From the NCBI GenBank assembly GCA_016929645.1, contig JAFGIK010000080.1, positions 1 to 34,024 on the forward strand: DNA of 34,024 nt, written 5' to 3'. The DNA comes from Candidatus Dojkabacteria bacterium (GTDB taxonomy: Bacteria > Patescibacteriota > Dojkabacteria > SC72 > JAFGCJ01). A model generated the notes under the pieces. It saw only the letters and a program-made list of their open reading frames with translations. It made no database searches and had not been told where the DNA came from. Shown here piece by piece: positions 8,306 through 17,552 of this stretch. The translations under genes and the position numbers were made by a program. Every line of letters begins with the position of its first letter. The stretch's first letter is position 1.

Positions 8306-8689
8306 TCAATTTGGCTCGTAAGTTATATATAGCCTTACTCTAACACTGTCCCTATCGCCATCAGAGTTATCGTGATAACCTATAAAGTCAAAGTAATTTT
8401 GCCCTTCTTCTAATTGATACTCTTTGCCACGATAGCTACAAAGTTTATCAATATCTCTTTGGCTTTGCTTAATATTATCCAACCTAAGCTCGTCAATATT
8501 CTGGCAATCAAAACTTATATAAATGGAATCTGAATGAACAGTTGTTCTCGTATATGCTGGTCTAACAAGATCAAGAACTGGACCATTTTCCGAATAGCTG
8601 CCATCACAGGAAGACAAAAAAAATGCGAAAATAAAAATAACAAAAGGAAGAGCTAAAAGAGATAATGAGATTTTTGATTTGTTTTTCAT
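8306..8689 (-). CDS. Small putative lipoprotein
   Basis: MKNKSKISLSLLALPFVIFIFAFFLSSC: signal peptide ending in a lipobox-like LSSC. Confidence 0.7.
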   Translation of the reverse strand: MKNKSKISLSLLALPFVIFIFAFFLSSCDGSYSENGPVLDLVRPAYTRTTVHSDSIYISFDCQNIDELRLDNIKQSQRDIDKLCSYRGKEYQLEEGQNYFDFIGYHDNSDGDRDSVRVRLYITYEPN

Positions 8690-8758
8690 AAATTTAGTAT
8701 AACATTATAATTTTATTTTAGTAAGAAATGCTCTAGCAGGGAAATATTAAATTAATGG

Positions 8759-8786
8759 TTGCAAGAGATATTATATTCTCTATAAT
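8759..8786 (+). promoter_or_regulatory. Promoter for the RecD-like helicase
   Basis: TTGCAA (8759-8764), 16-nt spacer, TATAAT (8781-8786). Confidence 0.5.
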
Positions 8787-8860
8787 GTTAAACGTAATTC
8801 CACTTCGGTAGGAACAAAATATTTTGATTTAACTAACTACAACAGACCCGGAAAACATTT

Positions 8861-10027
8861 ATGCAACTCTCTCAAGATCAAAAAGACGTACTAGAAAAAC
8901 TTACGCAATGGTCAACAGCAAAACATAAGTCTCCGTTTATCACAGTGGGCGGTTATGCTGGAACTGGTAAAACTACAGTAATCGCACATCTACGAACAAA
9001 ATTACACAAGATTAATCCAAAGATAACAGTCGCTTTTTGTAGTTACACTGGTAAAGCAGCTCAAGTCCTCAAAAGCACACTCCACGAATCAAAATCTGTA
9101 TACAAAGGGGATATTATCGGTACGATTCACTCCCTAATTTACACCCCAATTGTTAATGATAAAGAAGAAATCACGGGATGGAGATTAAAGGATATTGATG
9201 AACTAGGCTACAAATTGATTATCGTTGATGAGGCTTCTATGATTGATGAAAGAATCTGGAATGATTTGTGCTCTTTTGACATACCAATAATTGCTGTTGG
9301 AGACCACGGACAACTGCCACCAGTTAATGGAAGATTTAATCTTATGCTTAAACCTCAGTTGCTTTTGGAGCAAATACATCGACAGGCCGAAGGAAACCCA
9401 ATCATAGAGATTTCAAGACTTGCAAGAGAACAAGGATTCATACCAGAAGGAAAATATGGACCCAAAGTAATGAAAATTATTAATCGAGATGAGGATTCAC
9501 AAGAAATAGTTAATGAGAATTTGATTAATTACAACAATGATACGCTAGTCCTATGTGGCTACAATATTACTCGGGTGAAACTCAACTCATTCATTCGCCA
9601 AAATCTTGAATTCTACTCTACTCAACCACAAGTCCAGGATCGTGTAATTTGCCTACGAAATAATCACGAAAAACAGATCTTCAATGGCATGATCGGGACA
9701 ATATATTCAATTGATAATTATGACGAATTATTGTATCAAGCAGAAATCAAATTTGATCTGGACAAATCAATATACAAGGGGTTAATTATTAAAGAACAGT
9801 TCAATGAATCTCAGGGATTGAACTTCACAAGAAAAAGGCTATTAACACTGAATTGCGATCTATTTGATTTTGGTTATGCGCTAACGGTTCACAAGGCTCA
9901 AGGTAGCCAAGCAAATAAAGTAATTTTGTTCGAACAAAGATTTAGCAAAATGAATGACGAAGATTGGAGACGATGGCTTTACACTGGCATAACTAGAGCA
10001 CAAAACGAATTACTGGTAATTGGGTAG
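8861..10027 (+). CDS. RecD/Dda-like superfamily 1 DNA helicase
   Basis: GGYAGTGKTTVIAHL Walker A, IIVDEASMID Walker B, VGDHGQLPPV, GYALTVHKAQGSQANKVILFE, RWLYTGITRAQNELLVIG. Confidence 0.88.
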   Translation: MQLSQDQKDVLEKLTQWSTAKHKSPFITVGGYAGTGKTTVIAHLRTKLHKINPKITVAFCSYTGKAAQVLKSTLHESKSVYKGDIIGTIHSLIYTPIVNDKEEITGWRLKDIDELGYKLIIVDEASMIDERIWNDLCSFDIPIIAVGDHGQLPPVNGRFNLMLKPQLLLEQIHRQAEGNPIIEISRLAREQGFIPEGKYGPKVMKIINRDEDSQEIVNENLINYNNDTLVLCGYNITRVKLNSFIRQNLEFYSTQPQVQDRVICLRNNHEKQIFNGMIGTIYSIDNYDELLYQAEIKFDLDKSIYKGLIIKEQFNESQGLNFTRKRLLTLNCDLFDFGYALTVHKAQGSQANKVILFEQRFSKMNDEDWRRWLYTGITRAQNELLVIG

Positions 10028-10134
10028 TGACTCTCATCGAGCTCAATGACGATAGCCCACTTAAGAAGACTCATATCATATATATTCCATCTATGTAGTA
10101 TAATACTAAAAGCTTAAATTATTTTTTCAAAAAA

Positions 10135-10767
10135 ATGAATCTCCAAGAAAAACTTAAACTCGTGGTCTCATCATCCCTCATCTCTTTTTGTATTGGTGCA
10201 TTATTATCGGGTGTTATTGTCTCAATAATATTTCTAAAAATAAATGAAAAGAAGAGCACAGAAACACAAGAAGTCACAGAATCAATAATCCTAGAGAAAA
10301 TTAACGATCAGGCATTCCTTGTAACAACCAACGTCATTACTGACGAAGAAGTAACCATTACTATAGACCAAGGATCTGAATGGTCAAATTTCTGGTGGGG
10401 ACATGAAATAGTGGCTGATGGTACAATGAAAGTTGATGTAGGGGTTAACCTTGCAAATCTAGACGACAAAGACATTTCTGTTGATCATTCAAGGAGAATT
10501 ATTACAATATCTCTTCCTGAAGCTGAGGTGTACGAGGTCTCTCTAATTGGTAAAATAAGTGCAGAAACTAAAAGTGGAATACTAAAACAAATACTAGCAA
10601 GTGATAGTGAACAGGATTTTAATCTGGCATTAGCTGAACTTCAGAAGAGTGCCGAGGAAGCAGTAAAAGATGACTCAGAGATTATGGAAGATTCAAGAGA
10701 ATCAGCCAAAAATCTTTTAGAATCTCTATTTCAAGAGACTGGATATAAAGTTGAATTTGATGAATAA
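10135..10767 (+). CDS. Membrane-anchored DUF4230-like protein
   Basis: N-terminal TM segment, then a DUF4230-like pattern (VDVGVNLANLDDKDISVDHSRRIITISLPEAEV). Confidence 0.65.
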   Translation: MNLQEKLKLVVSSSLISFCIGALLSGVIVSIIFLKINEKKSTETQEVTESIILEKINDQAFLVTTNVITDEEVTITIDQGSEWSNFWWGHEIVADGTMKVDVGVNLANLDDKDISVDHSRRIITISLPEAEVYEVSLIGKISAETKSGILKQILASDSEQDFNLALAELQKSAEEAVKDDSEIMEDSRESAKNLLESLFQETGYKVEFDE

Positions 10768-10801
10768 TAATAGTATTAATTCACTCAGGTCATAATAAAC
10801 A

Positions 10802-11356
10802 ATGAAAGATATTCTTCGTAAGCTCGCTATAATAGCAAGCTTCTTATTCACTTTGAAATATAGGATATTTTATCACAACAGAGTAAAGTTTGGTAAAAAT
10901 TTTATTTGTAACTATAACCTTTATATAAAAGGACCTGGTAAAGTAATATTTGGTGACAACGTTAATGCATGGACAAACTTTGAACCAAACAGATTCCAAA
11001 CTTTTTCAAGTAACGCAGTTATCAAAATTGGATTGAATACAAGACTCAATGGGGTTTGGTGTCAGTCACGAAGTTCAATAAATGTTGGAAATGACTGTAT
11101 TGTTGGTTCTGCAATTATTATTGACACAGATTTTCATAGCTTAGGAATTGATAGAAAGACTAATACAAACATCCCATCCGAAGACATCGTTATAAAAGAT
11201 AATGTCTGGATTGCAGGACAATCCGCAATTTTGAAAGGTGTAAATATAGGGGAAAATTCAGTAGTTGGTTTCCGTGCAGTAGTAGCAAAAGATGTGCCTA
11301 AAAATTCAGTAGTTGCAGGAAACCCTGCAAATGTAGTAAAAATGATAAATGGATAA
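10802..11356 (+). CDS. Left-handed beta-helix (hexapeptide repeat) acyltransferase
   Basis: Repeats IVIKDNVWIAGQSAILKGVNIGENSVVGFRAVVAKDVPKNSVVAGNPANVVK. Confidence 0.85.
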   Translation: MKDILRKLAIIASFLFTLKYRIFYHNRVKFGKNFICNYNLYIKGPGKVIFGDNVNAWTNFEPNRFQTFSSNAVIKIGLNTRLNGVWCQSRSSINVGNDCIVGSAIIIDTDFHSLGIDRKTNTNIPSEDIVIKDNVWIAGQSAILKGVNIGENSVVGFRAVVAKDVPKNSVVAGNPANVVKMING

Positions 11357-11402
11357 GCTGTTTTCTTAGATTCTCAATTAATTAAATTTTTTTAAATTTT
11401 TT

Positions 11403-12140
11403 ATGAAATTTCAAATAATTGGCGACGATATGCAGGCAATTGTTATGAATTTAGAGAAAGGTGAGCGTGTGACTGCAGAATCAGGTGCAATGATGTACAT
11501 GAAAGGAGACATCACTATAGATGCCGAACTTCGCGGTGGCATACTTGGCGGTTTAAAAAGAGCTTTAGTCAAAGAAAGTCTCTTCATGGTAAATTATGAT
11601 GCTAAATCTGACAATGCTGAAGTCGCATTTGCTCCATCATATCCGGGACATATTAGAAAATTTTCTCTAAATGGAAATTCAATGATATGTCAAAAAAATG
11701 CATACGTATGCTCAGTAGGAAATATTGAAACAGATATTGAATTTACTAAAAAACTTGGATTTGGATTCTTTGGCGGAGAGGGATTTATACTTCAGAAGAT
11801 TAAAGGTGAAGGTGAGGTTTTCATCCACGCAGGTGGCAATTTTGTCGAGAAAGAACTTGTCGAAGATGAATATATAGATGTTGATACTGGCTGTATTGTC
11901 GCAATGGATGATACTGTAGATTATGATATTAAATCAATTGGTAATATTAAAACCAGTTTATTTGCAGGAGAAGGCTTATTTGTAGCCCATCTTAAAGGTC
12001 CAGGAAAGGTTTTGATTCAAACGCTTCCATTTTCAAGAATGGCTGGAAAAATACTTGGTGCTGTACAAGGCGGACGTGGAGAGGTTCGCGGTGCAGCAGG
12101 CATTGGCGGAAGTATAATCAAAAGCATAATTAGCGGATAA
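11403..12140 (+). CDS. AIM24 / TIGR00266 family protein
   Basis: QAIVMNLEKGERVTAESGAMMYM...GGGLGGLKRAL-type motif (ELRGGILGGLKRALVKESLFMVNY) and gene length typical of the family. Confidence 0.85.
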   Translation: MKFQIIGDDMQAIVMNLEKGERVTAESGAMMYMKGDITIDAELRGGILGGLKRALVKESLFMVNYDAKSDNAEVAFAPSYPGHIRKFSLNGNSMICQKNAYVCSVGNIETDIEFTKKLGFGFFGGEGFILQKIKGEGEVFIHAGGNFVEKELVEDEYIDVDTGCIVAMDDTVDYDIKSIGNIKTSLFAGEGLFVAHLKGPGKVLIQTLPFSRMAGKILGAVQGGRGEVRGAAGIGGSIIKSIISG

Positions 12141-12154
12141 ACGAATTCGATGTT

Positions 12155-12182
12155 GAGGCCCATGGCAAAAGCTGCGGGCCTC
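12155..12182 (+). terminator. Hairpin downstream of AIM24 gene, possible terminator
   Basis: GAGGCCC...GGGCCTC arms around a CATGGCAAAAGCTGC-like loop. Confidence 0.5.
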
Positions 12183-12225
12183 TACTCTGAAATAACTCAT
12201 CTCACAGCAACGCATTACCTACAAA

Positions 12226-13056
12226 TCAAAACAAATTCCCTTTTCTCGCTGCTTCAAATAGGAAGCTACCTGCGTAACCAGCATATTTTCCAAATTTACT
12301 GATTGCAAAATCATGTACTTCATCGTACTTCGCTTTTTCATTAAGATTGTATAATTTATTAAATACTTTTCTTGTCCATACATCAATAGGCATCCGATCT
12401 AAATGATTGAAAGAAAAAAGCATAACGCAATCAGCTATCTTATCCCCAACACCATGAAAAGTTTTAAGTTGATTTCTCAACAATAATGGCTCATATTCTT
12501 TTAAATTCGTAATATTTGAATAAGAATTAATTTTCTGAGCCGCTGATAACATGTATTTACCACGAAATCCTACTTTAGCCTTGCGAATCTCATCTTCGCT
12601 AATTGTGGCTAATTTGTCTAACGAAGGAAAAGCATAGAAATTCTTCCATAATTTCGTGCCAAAAAGTTGTGACATTAAAGCTAATTGTCTGCGTATATTC
12701 GCTATACTGTTATTTGCAGAATCAATAAATGAAATAATAGTTTCATAAGGATCTTGCCTTAGTATTCTATACCCTGATTCAGTAGCTAGTGACTTTCTTA
12801 TGAATGGATCATCAACTATAGAATTAATAATATCATCATACCGTTCGTTAATTGAGAAATAATTAATTATCTCATTTTCACTAATATCTCCGTAAACAAC
12901 CTCAATCACATTCTGAGCGCCTTTTTGAGACGCCTTTAGAACGCTTGAACCGATAACACCAAAATAATTGTGTCCGACCCTATTCCACCGAAATGTCTGA
13001 CCTGATAACAATGTTTTTTCTAAAGAATAAGTTGCTGAATCAAATGTAATTTTCAT
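12226..13056 (-). CDS. ogg: 8-oxoguanine DNA glycosylase (OGG1-type HhH-GPD protein)
   Basis: OGG_N-like LLSGQTFRW; HhH-GPD LKTFHGVGDKIADCVMLFSF...MPIDVWTRKVF with conserved Lys and Asp. Confidence 0.8.
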   Translation of the reverse strand: MKITFDSATYSLEKTLLSGQTFRWNRVGHNYFGVIGSSVLKASQKGAQNVIEVVYGDISENEIINYFSINERYDDIINSIVDDPFIRKSLATESGYRILRQDPYETIISFIDSANNSIANIRRQLALMSQLFGTKLWKNFYAFPSLDKLATISEDEIRKAKVGFRGKYMLSAAQKINSYSNITNLKEYEPLLLRNQLKTFHGVGDKIADCVMLFSFNHLDRMPIDVWTRKVFNKLYNLNEKAKYDEVHDFAISKFGKYAGYAGSFLFEAARKGNLF

Positions 13057-13105
13057 AGAGAATTATGATAATAAAAAAGCTTCACGAAACCATAGTGAAA
13101 TCAAA

Positions 13106-14209
13106 CTACAGATACAAAGCAATAGCTGCACCAACCAAACCAAATACAGCAGAAAAGAAATAAAATCTCATAACAATTTTCTCAAGGCTCCAGCCAATCA
13201 TTTCAAAATGATGATGAATTGGAGCCATTTTAAATATTTTTCTTAAAAAAAATGTGGCAAAAAAGACTTGAATAACATCTGAGAAAATTTCCATAAAGAA
13301 TATTACACCGAAAAAAGGAAGTAATATCGCTCTATTTATTGAAATTGCAATAAATGCAAATAGCAATCCAAGAGGAATTGTTCCAATATCACTCATTTCA
13401 ACTCTTGCAGGAGGAATGTTGAAGTAGTAAAAAGTTAATTCAGAGCCAACAACAACCATACACAAGTGTCCGAGCCAGAGAAATCCTAGTGCATAACAAA
13501 CAACGCCAAGAATGGCAAATGATATTGCATGATTTCCAGCAGAAAGACCATCAATTCCATCAGCGACTGAAAAACCTAATGCAAAAATCACAAAGAATGA
13601 CGTAGTAATAAGAACTGACCAAAAGCCAATATTTAAATCACCGATAACTGGCAACCAAAAATTTGCTCCTTTAGTTGACTGGTATATCAAGATGGCAATA
13701 ACAAATGAAACAATAATTTCTATGAACAATTTTTTTGATGCTTGTAGACCAGTTTTAACACTTCCAGCATCATCGACACTGCGGCTAAATAATTTGAATG
13801 GCCAGGAAAGATATTTAAAAAGTAACCATATAGGATAGCAACAGTAAACTATGGGGTTTACGTCACTATATACTACAGGCGTTTGAGAACCATTTTTTTT
13901 ACCAATTACATCATAAAAATCGTCAAGAAACCCTATTATACCGCCACCTAATATAATTATTAATGGTAAATATCCAAGTCTATTTTGCATACCTAATGAA
14001 AAATAAAGAATTGTAACAGTTAGAATAATTATGATACCACCCATAATTGGCACACCTATATTCGTCTTCTTAGTCTTACTATGTTCTTGCACCTCAACTT
14101 TACCATGTTGGCGAAATTTAAGACGATAGAGAATCTCAATAATCAATGGTGCAATGATAAGGCTTAGAATTAATGATATTAAAATGTAAATTACAGGTGA
14201 TATTGTCAT
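13106..14209 (-). CDS. mraY: Phospho-N-acetylmuramoyl-pentapeptide-transferase
   Basis: TNIGVPIMGGIIII, GGGIIGFLDDFYDV, FSVADGIDGLSAG, MAPIHHHFEMIGWSLEKIVMRFYF. Confidence 0.95.
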   Translation of the reverse strand: MTISPVIYILISLILSLIIAPLIIEILYRLKFRQHGKVEVQEHSKTKKTNIGVPIMGGIIIILTVTILYFSLGMQNRLGYLPLIIILGGGIIGFLDDFYDVIGKKNGSQTPVVYSDVNPIVYCCYPIWLLFKYLSWPFKLFSRSVDDAGSVKTGLQASKKLFIEIIVSFVIAILIYQSTKGANFWLPVIGDLNIGFWSVLITTSFFVIFALGFSVADGIDGLSAGNHAISFAILGVVCYALGFLWLGHLCMVVVGSELTFYYFNIPPARVEMSDIGTIPLGLLFAFIAISINRAILLPFFGVIFFMEIFSDVIQVFFATFFLRKIFKMAPIHHHFEMIGWSLEKIVMRFYFFSAVFGLVGAAIALYL

Positions 14210-14218
14210 ATCAAATTA

Positions 14219-15703
14219 CTAAATATTATAAATATCCGGCAAATCATTCTCTAATAATACTACAGCAGGCATAAGATTTCTTTGCGCAACAATCTCGTAA
14301 CACTTGGTTATATCGTTTATAAAGACAATCTTATCAGATGGATAATCGATAGACTTTAGTCCAGATTTCAATCCCAAAATTTGTTGAGTATCTTCGGTCC
14401 GACCAAGCAAAACAACAAGATCAATATCCTTAGTAATTTCTGCTCCTAAAGTTTCATGTACTTTATATGTAATTTCTCCCAGTTCATAAATTCCGGGAGT
14501 TACTAAAATTTTAAAGTAATTCGTGAAGTATGATAAAGTCTTAATACTTTGTTTAAAGCTTTCGGGATTTGAACTAAATCCATTATTGATGGTAAGAATT
14601 CCAGTACCTGGATCAAGAATTTCCATACGACTCTCAATCGGAGTAAGCTCTGCAACAGACTCAGCTATAGATTCTTCATCAACACCAAGCTCAAAAGCAA
14701 CTGCAATTGCACCTAGGATATTCTCTACATTTCCTGTACCAATAAGTTTTGTATGAAACTTATACGTCTTATCATCACAGGTAACTGAAAAATCAGTACC
14801 ATCCCGATCCATATTCTCAACTTTGCCGGAAACTTCTGATATTTCATTGAAGCCATACCCAACAACCTTTAATCTGTCAGTTTCCTTCTCTTCCCTATAA
14901 ACCGCAAGTGTATGCGGGTTGTTAGTATTTATAAAACAAGTTGACCCATCAGCCAATCCATCAATTATTTCTCTTTTAGCTTTGATTGTATTTTCAAGAG
15001 ATCCAAATTTTTCATAATGCATTGTAGTAATTCCTGTTAGAATACTAATATCTGGGGGATAAGCGTATACCAGTTCAGAAATTTCACCAATACAGTAAGC
15101 ACCCATTTCTACAATAAAGACTTCAATATCCCTTTCAAGATGCTCAAGTACACTTGACACAAAGCTAAAAGAAAATTTTGCCTGGGCTATACCAAAAAGA
15201 GTATTATGACTTTTAGGTGTTGGATAAGTTTTATATTTTCTTTCTAAAATTTTAGAAAGAAAGAATTTAGTACTGGTTTTTCCATAACTGCCAGTAATAC
15301 CAATCACTTTCATACCGTTTTTACGACGCTTTAGTATCTCTTTCCTTGTTAATTCCTTTAAAAACCATCTGTTAAACCATTCTCTTGGTAAAGATAAATA
15401 AAAAGAAATGATTAAGTAAATCCAGGAAAACGAGAAAAAAAACAAAAAGCTTATAAAGTAAGCCCAAAATGGAACACCCAGAATGGCAAGAATAACATTT
15501 TGAACACAAAATAATATTAATGTCAGAATAAATAGAAGCTTTGCCTTAAAGGTCCAATCTAATTTATGAACCTTTTCAACATCCCACGGAAACGGGTTTC
15601 TTATGATCAATACCAAGAATTGTTTTACCGAATATTGTTCCTGCTGGAATATATATATAAAAGATCGAAGAAACAGTAAATTTTTAAATATTTGACTCTT
15701 CAT
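14219..15703 (-). CDS. murF: UDP-N-acetylmuramoyl-tripeptide--D-alanyl-D-alanine ligase-like Mur ligase with N-terminal membrane segment
   Basis: VIGITGSYGKTSTKFFLSKIL P-loop, FIVEMGAYCIGEI, TGITTMHYEKFGSLENTIKAKREII, FINTNNPHTL; hydrophobic segments before the P-loop. Confidence 0.85.
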   Translation of the reverse strand: MKSQIFKNLLFLRSFIYIFQQEQYSVKQFLVLIIRNPFPWDVEKVHKLDWTFKAKLLFILTLILFCVQNVILAILGVPFWAYFISFLFFFSFSWIYLIISFYLSLPREWFNRWFLKELTRKEILKRRKNGMKVIGITGSYGKTSTKFFLSKILERKYKTYPTPKSHNTLFGIAQAKFSFSFVSSVLEHLERDIEVFIVEMGAYCIGEISELVYAYPPDISILTGITTMHYEKFGSLENTIKAKREIIDGLADGSTCFINTNNPHTLAVYREEKETDRLKVVGYGFNEISEVSGKVENMDRDGTDFSVTCDDKTYKFHTKLIGTGNVENILGAIAVAFELGVDEESIAESVAELTPIESRMEILDPGTGILTINNGFSSNPESFKQSIKTLSYFTNYFKILVTPGIYELGEITYKVHETLGAEITKDIDLVVLLGRTEDTQQILGLKSGLKSIDYPSDKIVFINDITKCYEIVAQRNLMPAVVLLENDLPDIYNI

Positions 15704-16454
15704 TTTTACTAACGAACTCGTTAATTAATTGAAAATAAGTATCTGTGTGAGATATGAAAGGAAAATGCCCAGCACTTTTAATAATTTTAATTTCTGAATT
15801 TTGAATAGATCGTTGAATTTCAACTCCGTCAATCAAGGGTGTTTGATTGTCTTCATCTCCCCAAATAATCAAGCTCGGAATTTTTATATCTTTAAACAAA
15901 GTCCGTATGTCTTCCCCAATAATTTTTTTAAAGCTATCTTTCATTGCACCAGACTCTAAATAATCGTCGGAAGCAAATAGTGACAAAAGTTTCTGCCTCC
16001 TTTGTTCATTTTGACCAAAAGCACCAAGGAAATTTAATACGAATTTGCCAATCTTGGCTATAGCCACTTTGACAACAACCTCAGGATTGAATCGCTTAAA
16101 TCCCGCACTATTTGAAAGTATTAACATATCAGCTCCACCATATTTTTTTTGATATATTGTTGCAACTTTACCCCCAAGAGAATGTCCCATAAGAATAAAA
16201 TCTTCAAGTTCAAGCTCCTTTACAAAGGAATTCACTAAATCGGCATAGAAAAATGAATCAACAACATCTTTAGGGGTATCACTTTGATCAAATCCAGGCA
16301 AAGAAATTACAAAAACTTGAAATCCAAGTTCAATAAATTTATAAAGATAATTATTCCATACTGCAGCCCCACCCCAGCCATGTAAAAGAATAAGTCTTTT
16401 TCCGGAGCCTAAGCATTCATACGAAACATTTAAATCTTTATATTGGAATACCAT
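15684..16454 (-). CDS. Alpha/beta hydrolase
   Basis: LILLHGWGG oxyanion region, LMGHSLGGKVA nucleophile elbow, WGDEDNQTPL, SAGHFPF catalytic His. Confidence 0.92.
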   Translation of the reverse strand: MVFQYKDLNVSYECLGSGKRLILLHGWGGAAVWNNYLYKFIELGFQVFVISLPGFDQSDTPKDVVDSFFYADLVNSFVKELELEDFILMGHSLGGKVATIYQKKYGGADMLILSNSAGFKRFNPEVVVKVAIAKIGKFVLNFLGAFGQNEQRRQKLLSLFASDDYLESGAMKDSFKKIIGEDIRTLFKDIKIPSLIIWGDEDNQTPLIDGVEIQRSIQNSEIKIIKSAGHFPFISHTDTYFQLINEFVSKNEESNI

Positions 16455-17534
16455 TTATCTTGGTCCTACTTTTTTCTCAAATGATTCAATCGATAATTCA
16501 ATAATTTTGTCAAAAAATTCAGTCGCTGTCATCCCTGCCTCAGCAGCTTGATGGAAAACCATTGTAGATGGTGTAACTCCTGGTAAAGTATTTGGTTCTA
16601 GAACAATTAACTCGCCATCTTTCCAAAATGCATCAATTCTGGAATAAACAGATAATTCAAGAATTTTATAAATCTCAACAAATCTTGCTTGAACCGATTT
16701 AACAGTCTCTTCATCCATCCCTGTTGGAGGAGTAATCATTGATGCGTCACCTGGAAGGAATTTTTCTTCAACTGATAAAACAGCGGATTTTTTAGGGGTT
16801 TCTGTTGGAACAAGGGCATAAGGCTCTTCATTACCAATAATAGTACATGTTATTTCTTGTGCATCAATAAATTCTTCAACAAGAATAATAAGATCCCATT
16901 TAAACGCTTCTTCTATAGCATTTTCAAGCTCAGCATCATTATTAACTTTACTTACTGCAGTGCTACAACCTTCCCGACTTGGCTTTACAATCATTGGATA
17001 CTTATGAAATTTTTTAATTTGTAAAAGAATTGAACTTTTATCTGAAGTCCAATTTGCATATTCCACAGAAATATATTTTGGAACGCGAATTCCAGATCCT
17101 TCAAGAACTTTTCTCTGGAAGTACTTATCCATACCAAGTGAAGCACCAATCATACCCGGTCCATTGTATGGAATATTTATCAACTCAAGAAGGCCTTGCA
17201 AACAGCCATCTTCAACAAATTTGCCATGTAGACCAAGAAATGCGAAATCAACATATTCTGGAAGCTCTTCATATCCAAGCTTGAGAGATTCATCATTTTT
17301 CAGCTCAGCAATAATATCATCAGTTGTATTAAGCCAAAGTTGGGATTCACTAAGTCTCCAAAAGGTTAAATCTCTATTTACAAAAATTATAACTTTTTCA
17401 TATTTTGAATCATCAAGACTGTTATAAATATGTCGACCACTTTCCAGTGAAATCTCACGCTCTGATGATTTTCCTCCAAGAAAAACACCAACTCGGAATT
17501 TTTCGTTATTTTTTAATTTCTCTGACAACTTCAT
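16455..17534 (-). CDS. ddl: D-alanine--D-alanine ligase paralogue 1
   Basis: GVFLGGKSSEREISLESG, FLGLHGKFVEDGCLQG, IVKPSREGCSTAVSKV, SRIDAFWKDGELIVLEPNTLPGVTPST. Confidence 0.9.
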   Translation of the reverse strand: MKLSEKLKNNEKFRVGVFLGGKSSEREISLESGRHIYNSLDDSKYEKVIIFVNRDLTFWRLSESQLWLNTTDDIIAELKNDESLKLGYEELPEYVDFAFLGLHGKFVEDGCLQGLLELINIPYNGPGMIGASLGMDKYFQRKVLEGSGIRVPKYISVEYANWTSDKSSILLQIKKFHKYPMIVKPSREGCSTAVSKVNNDAELENAIEEAFKWDLIILVEEFIDAQEITCTIIGNEEPYALVPTETPKKSAVLSVEEKFLPGDASMITPPTGMDEETVKSVQARFVEIYKILELSVYSRIDAFWKDGELIVLEPNTLPGVTPSTMVFHQAAEAGMTATEFFDKIIELSIESFEKKVGPR

Positions 17535-17552
17535 TCTTATTTTTTTTTAATA

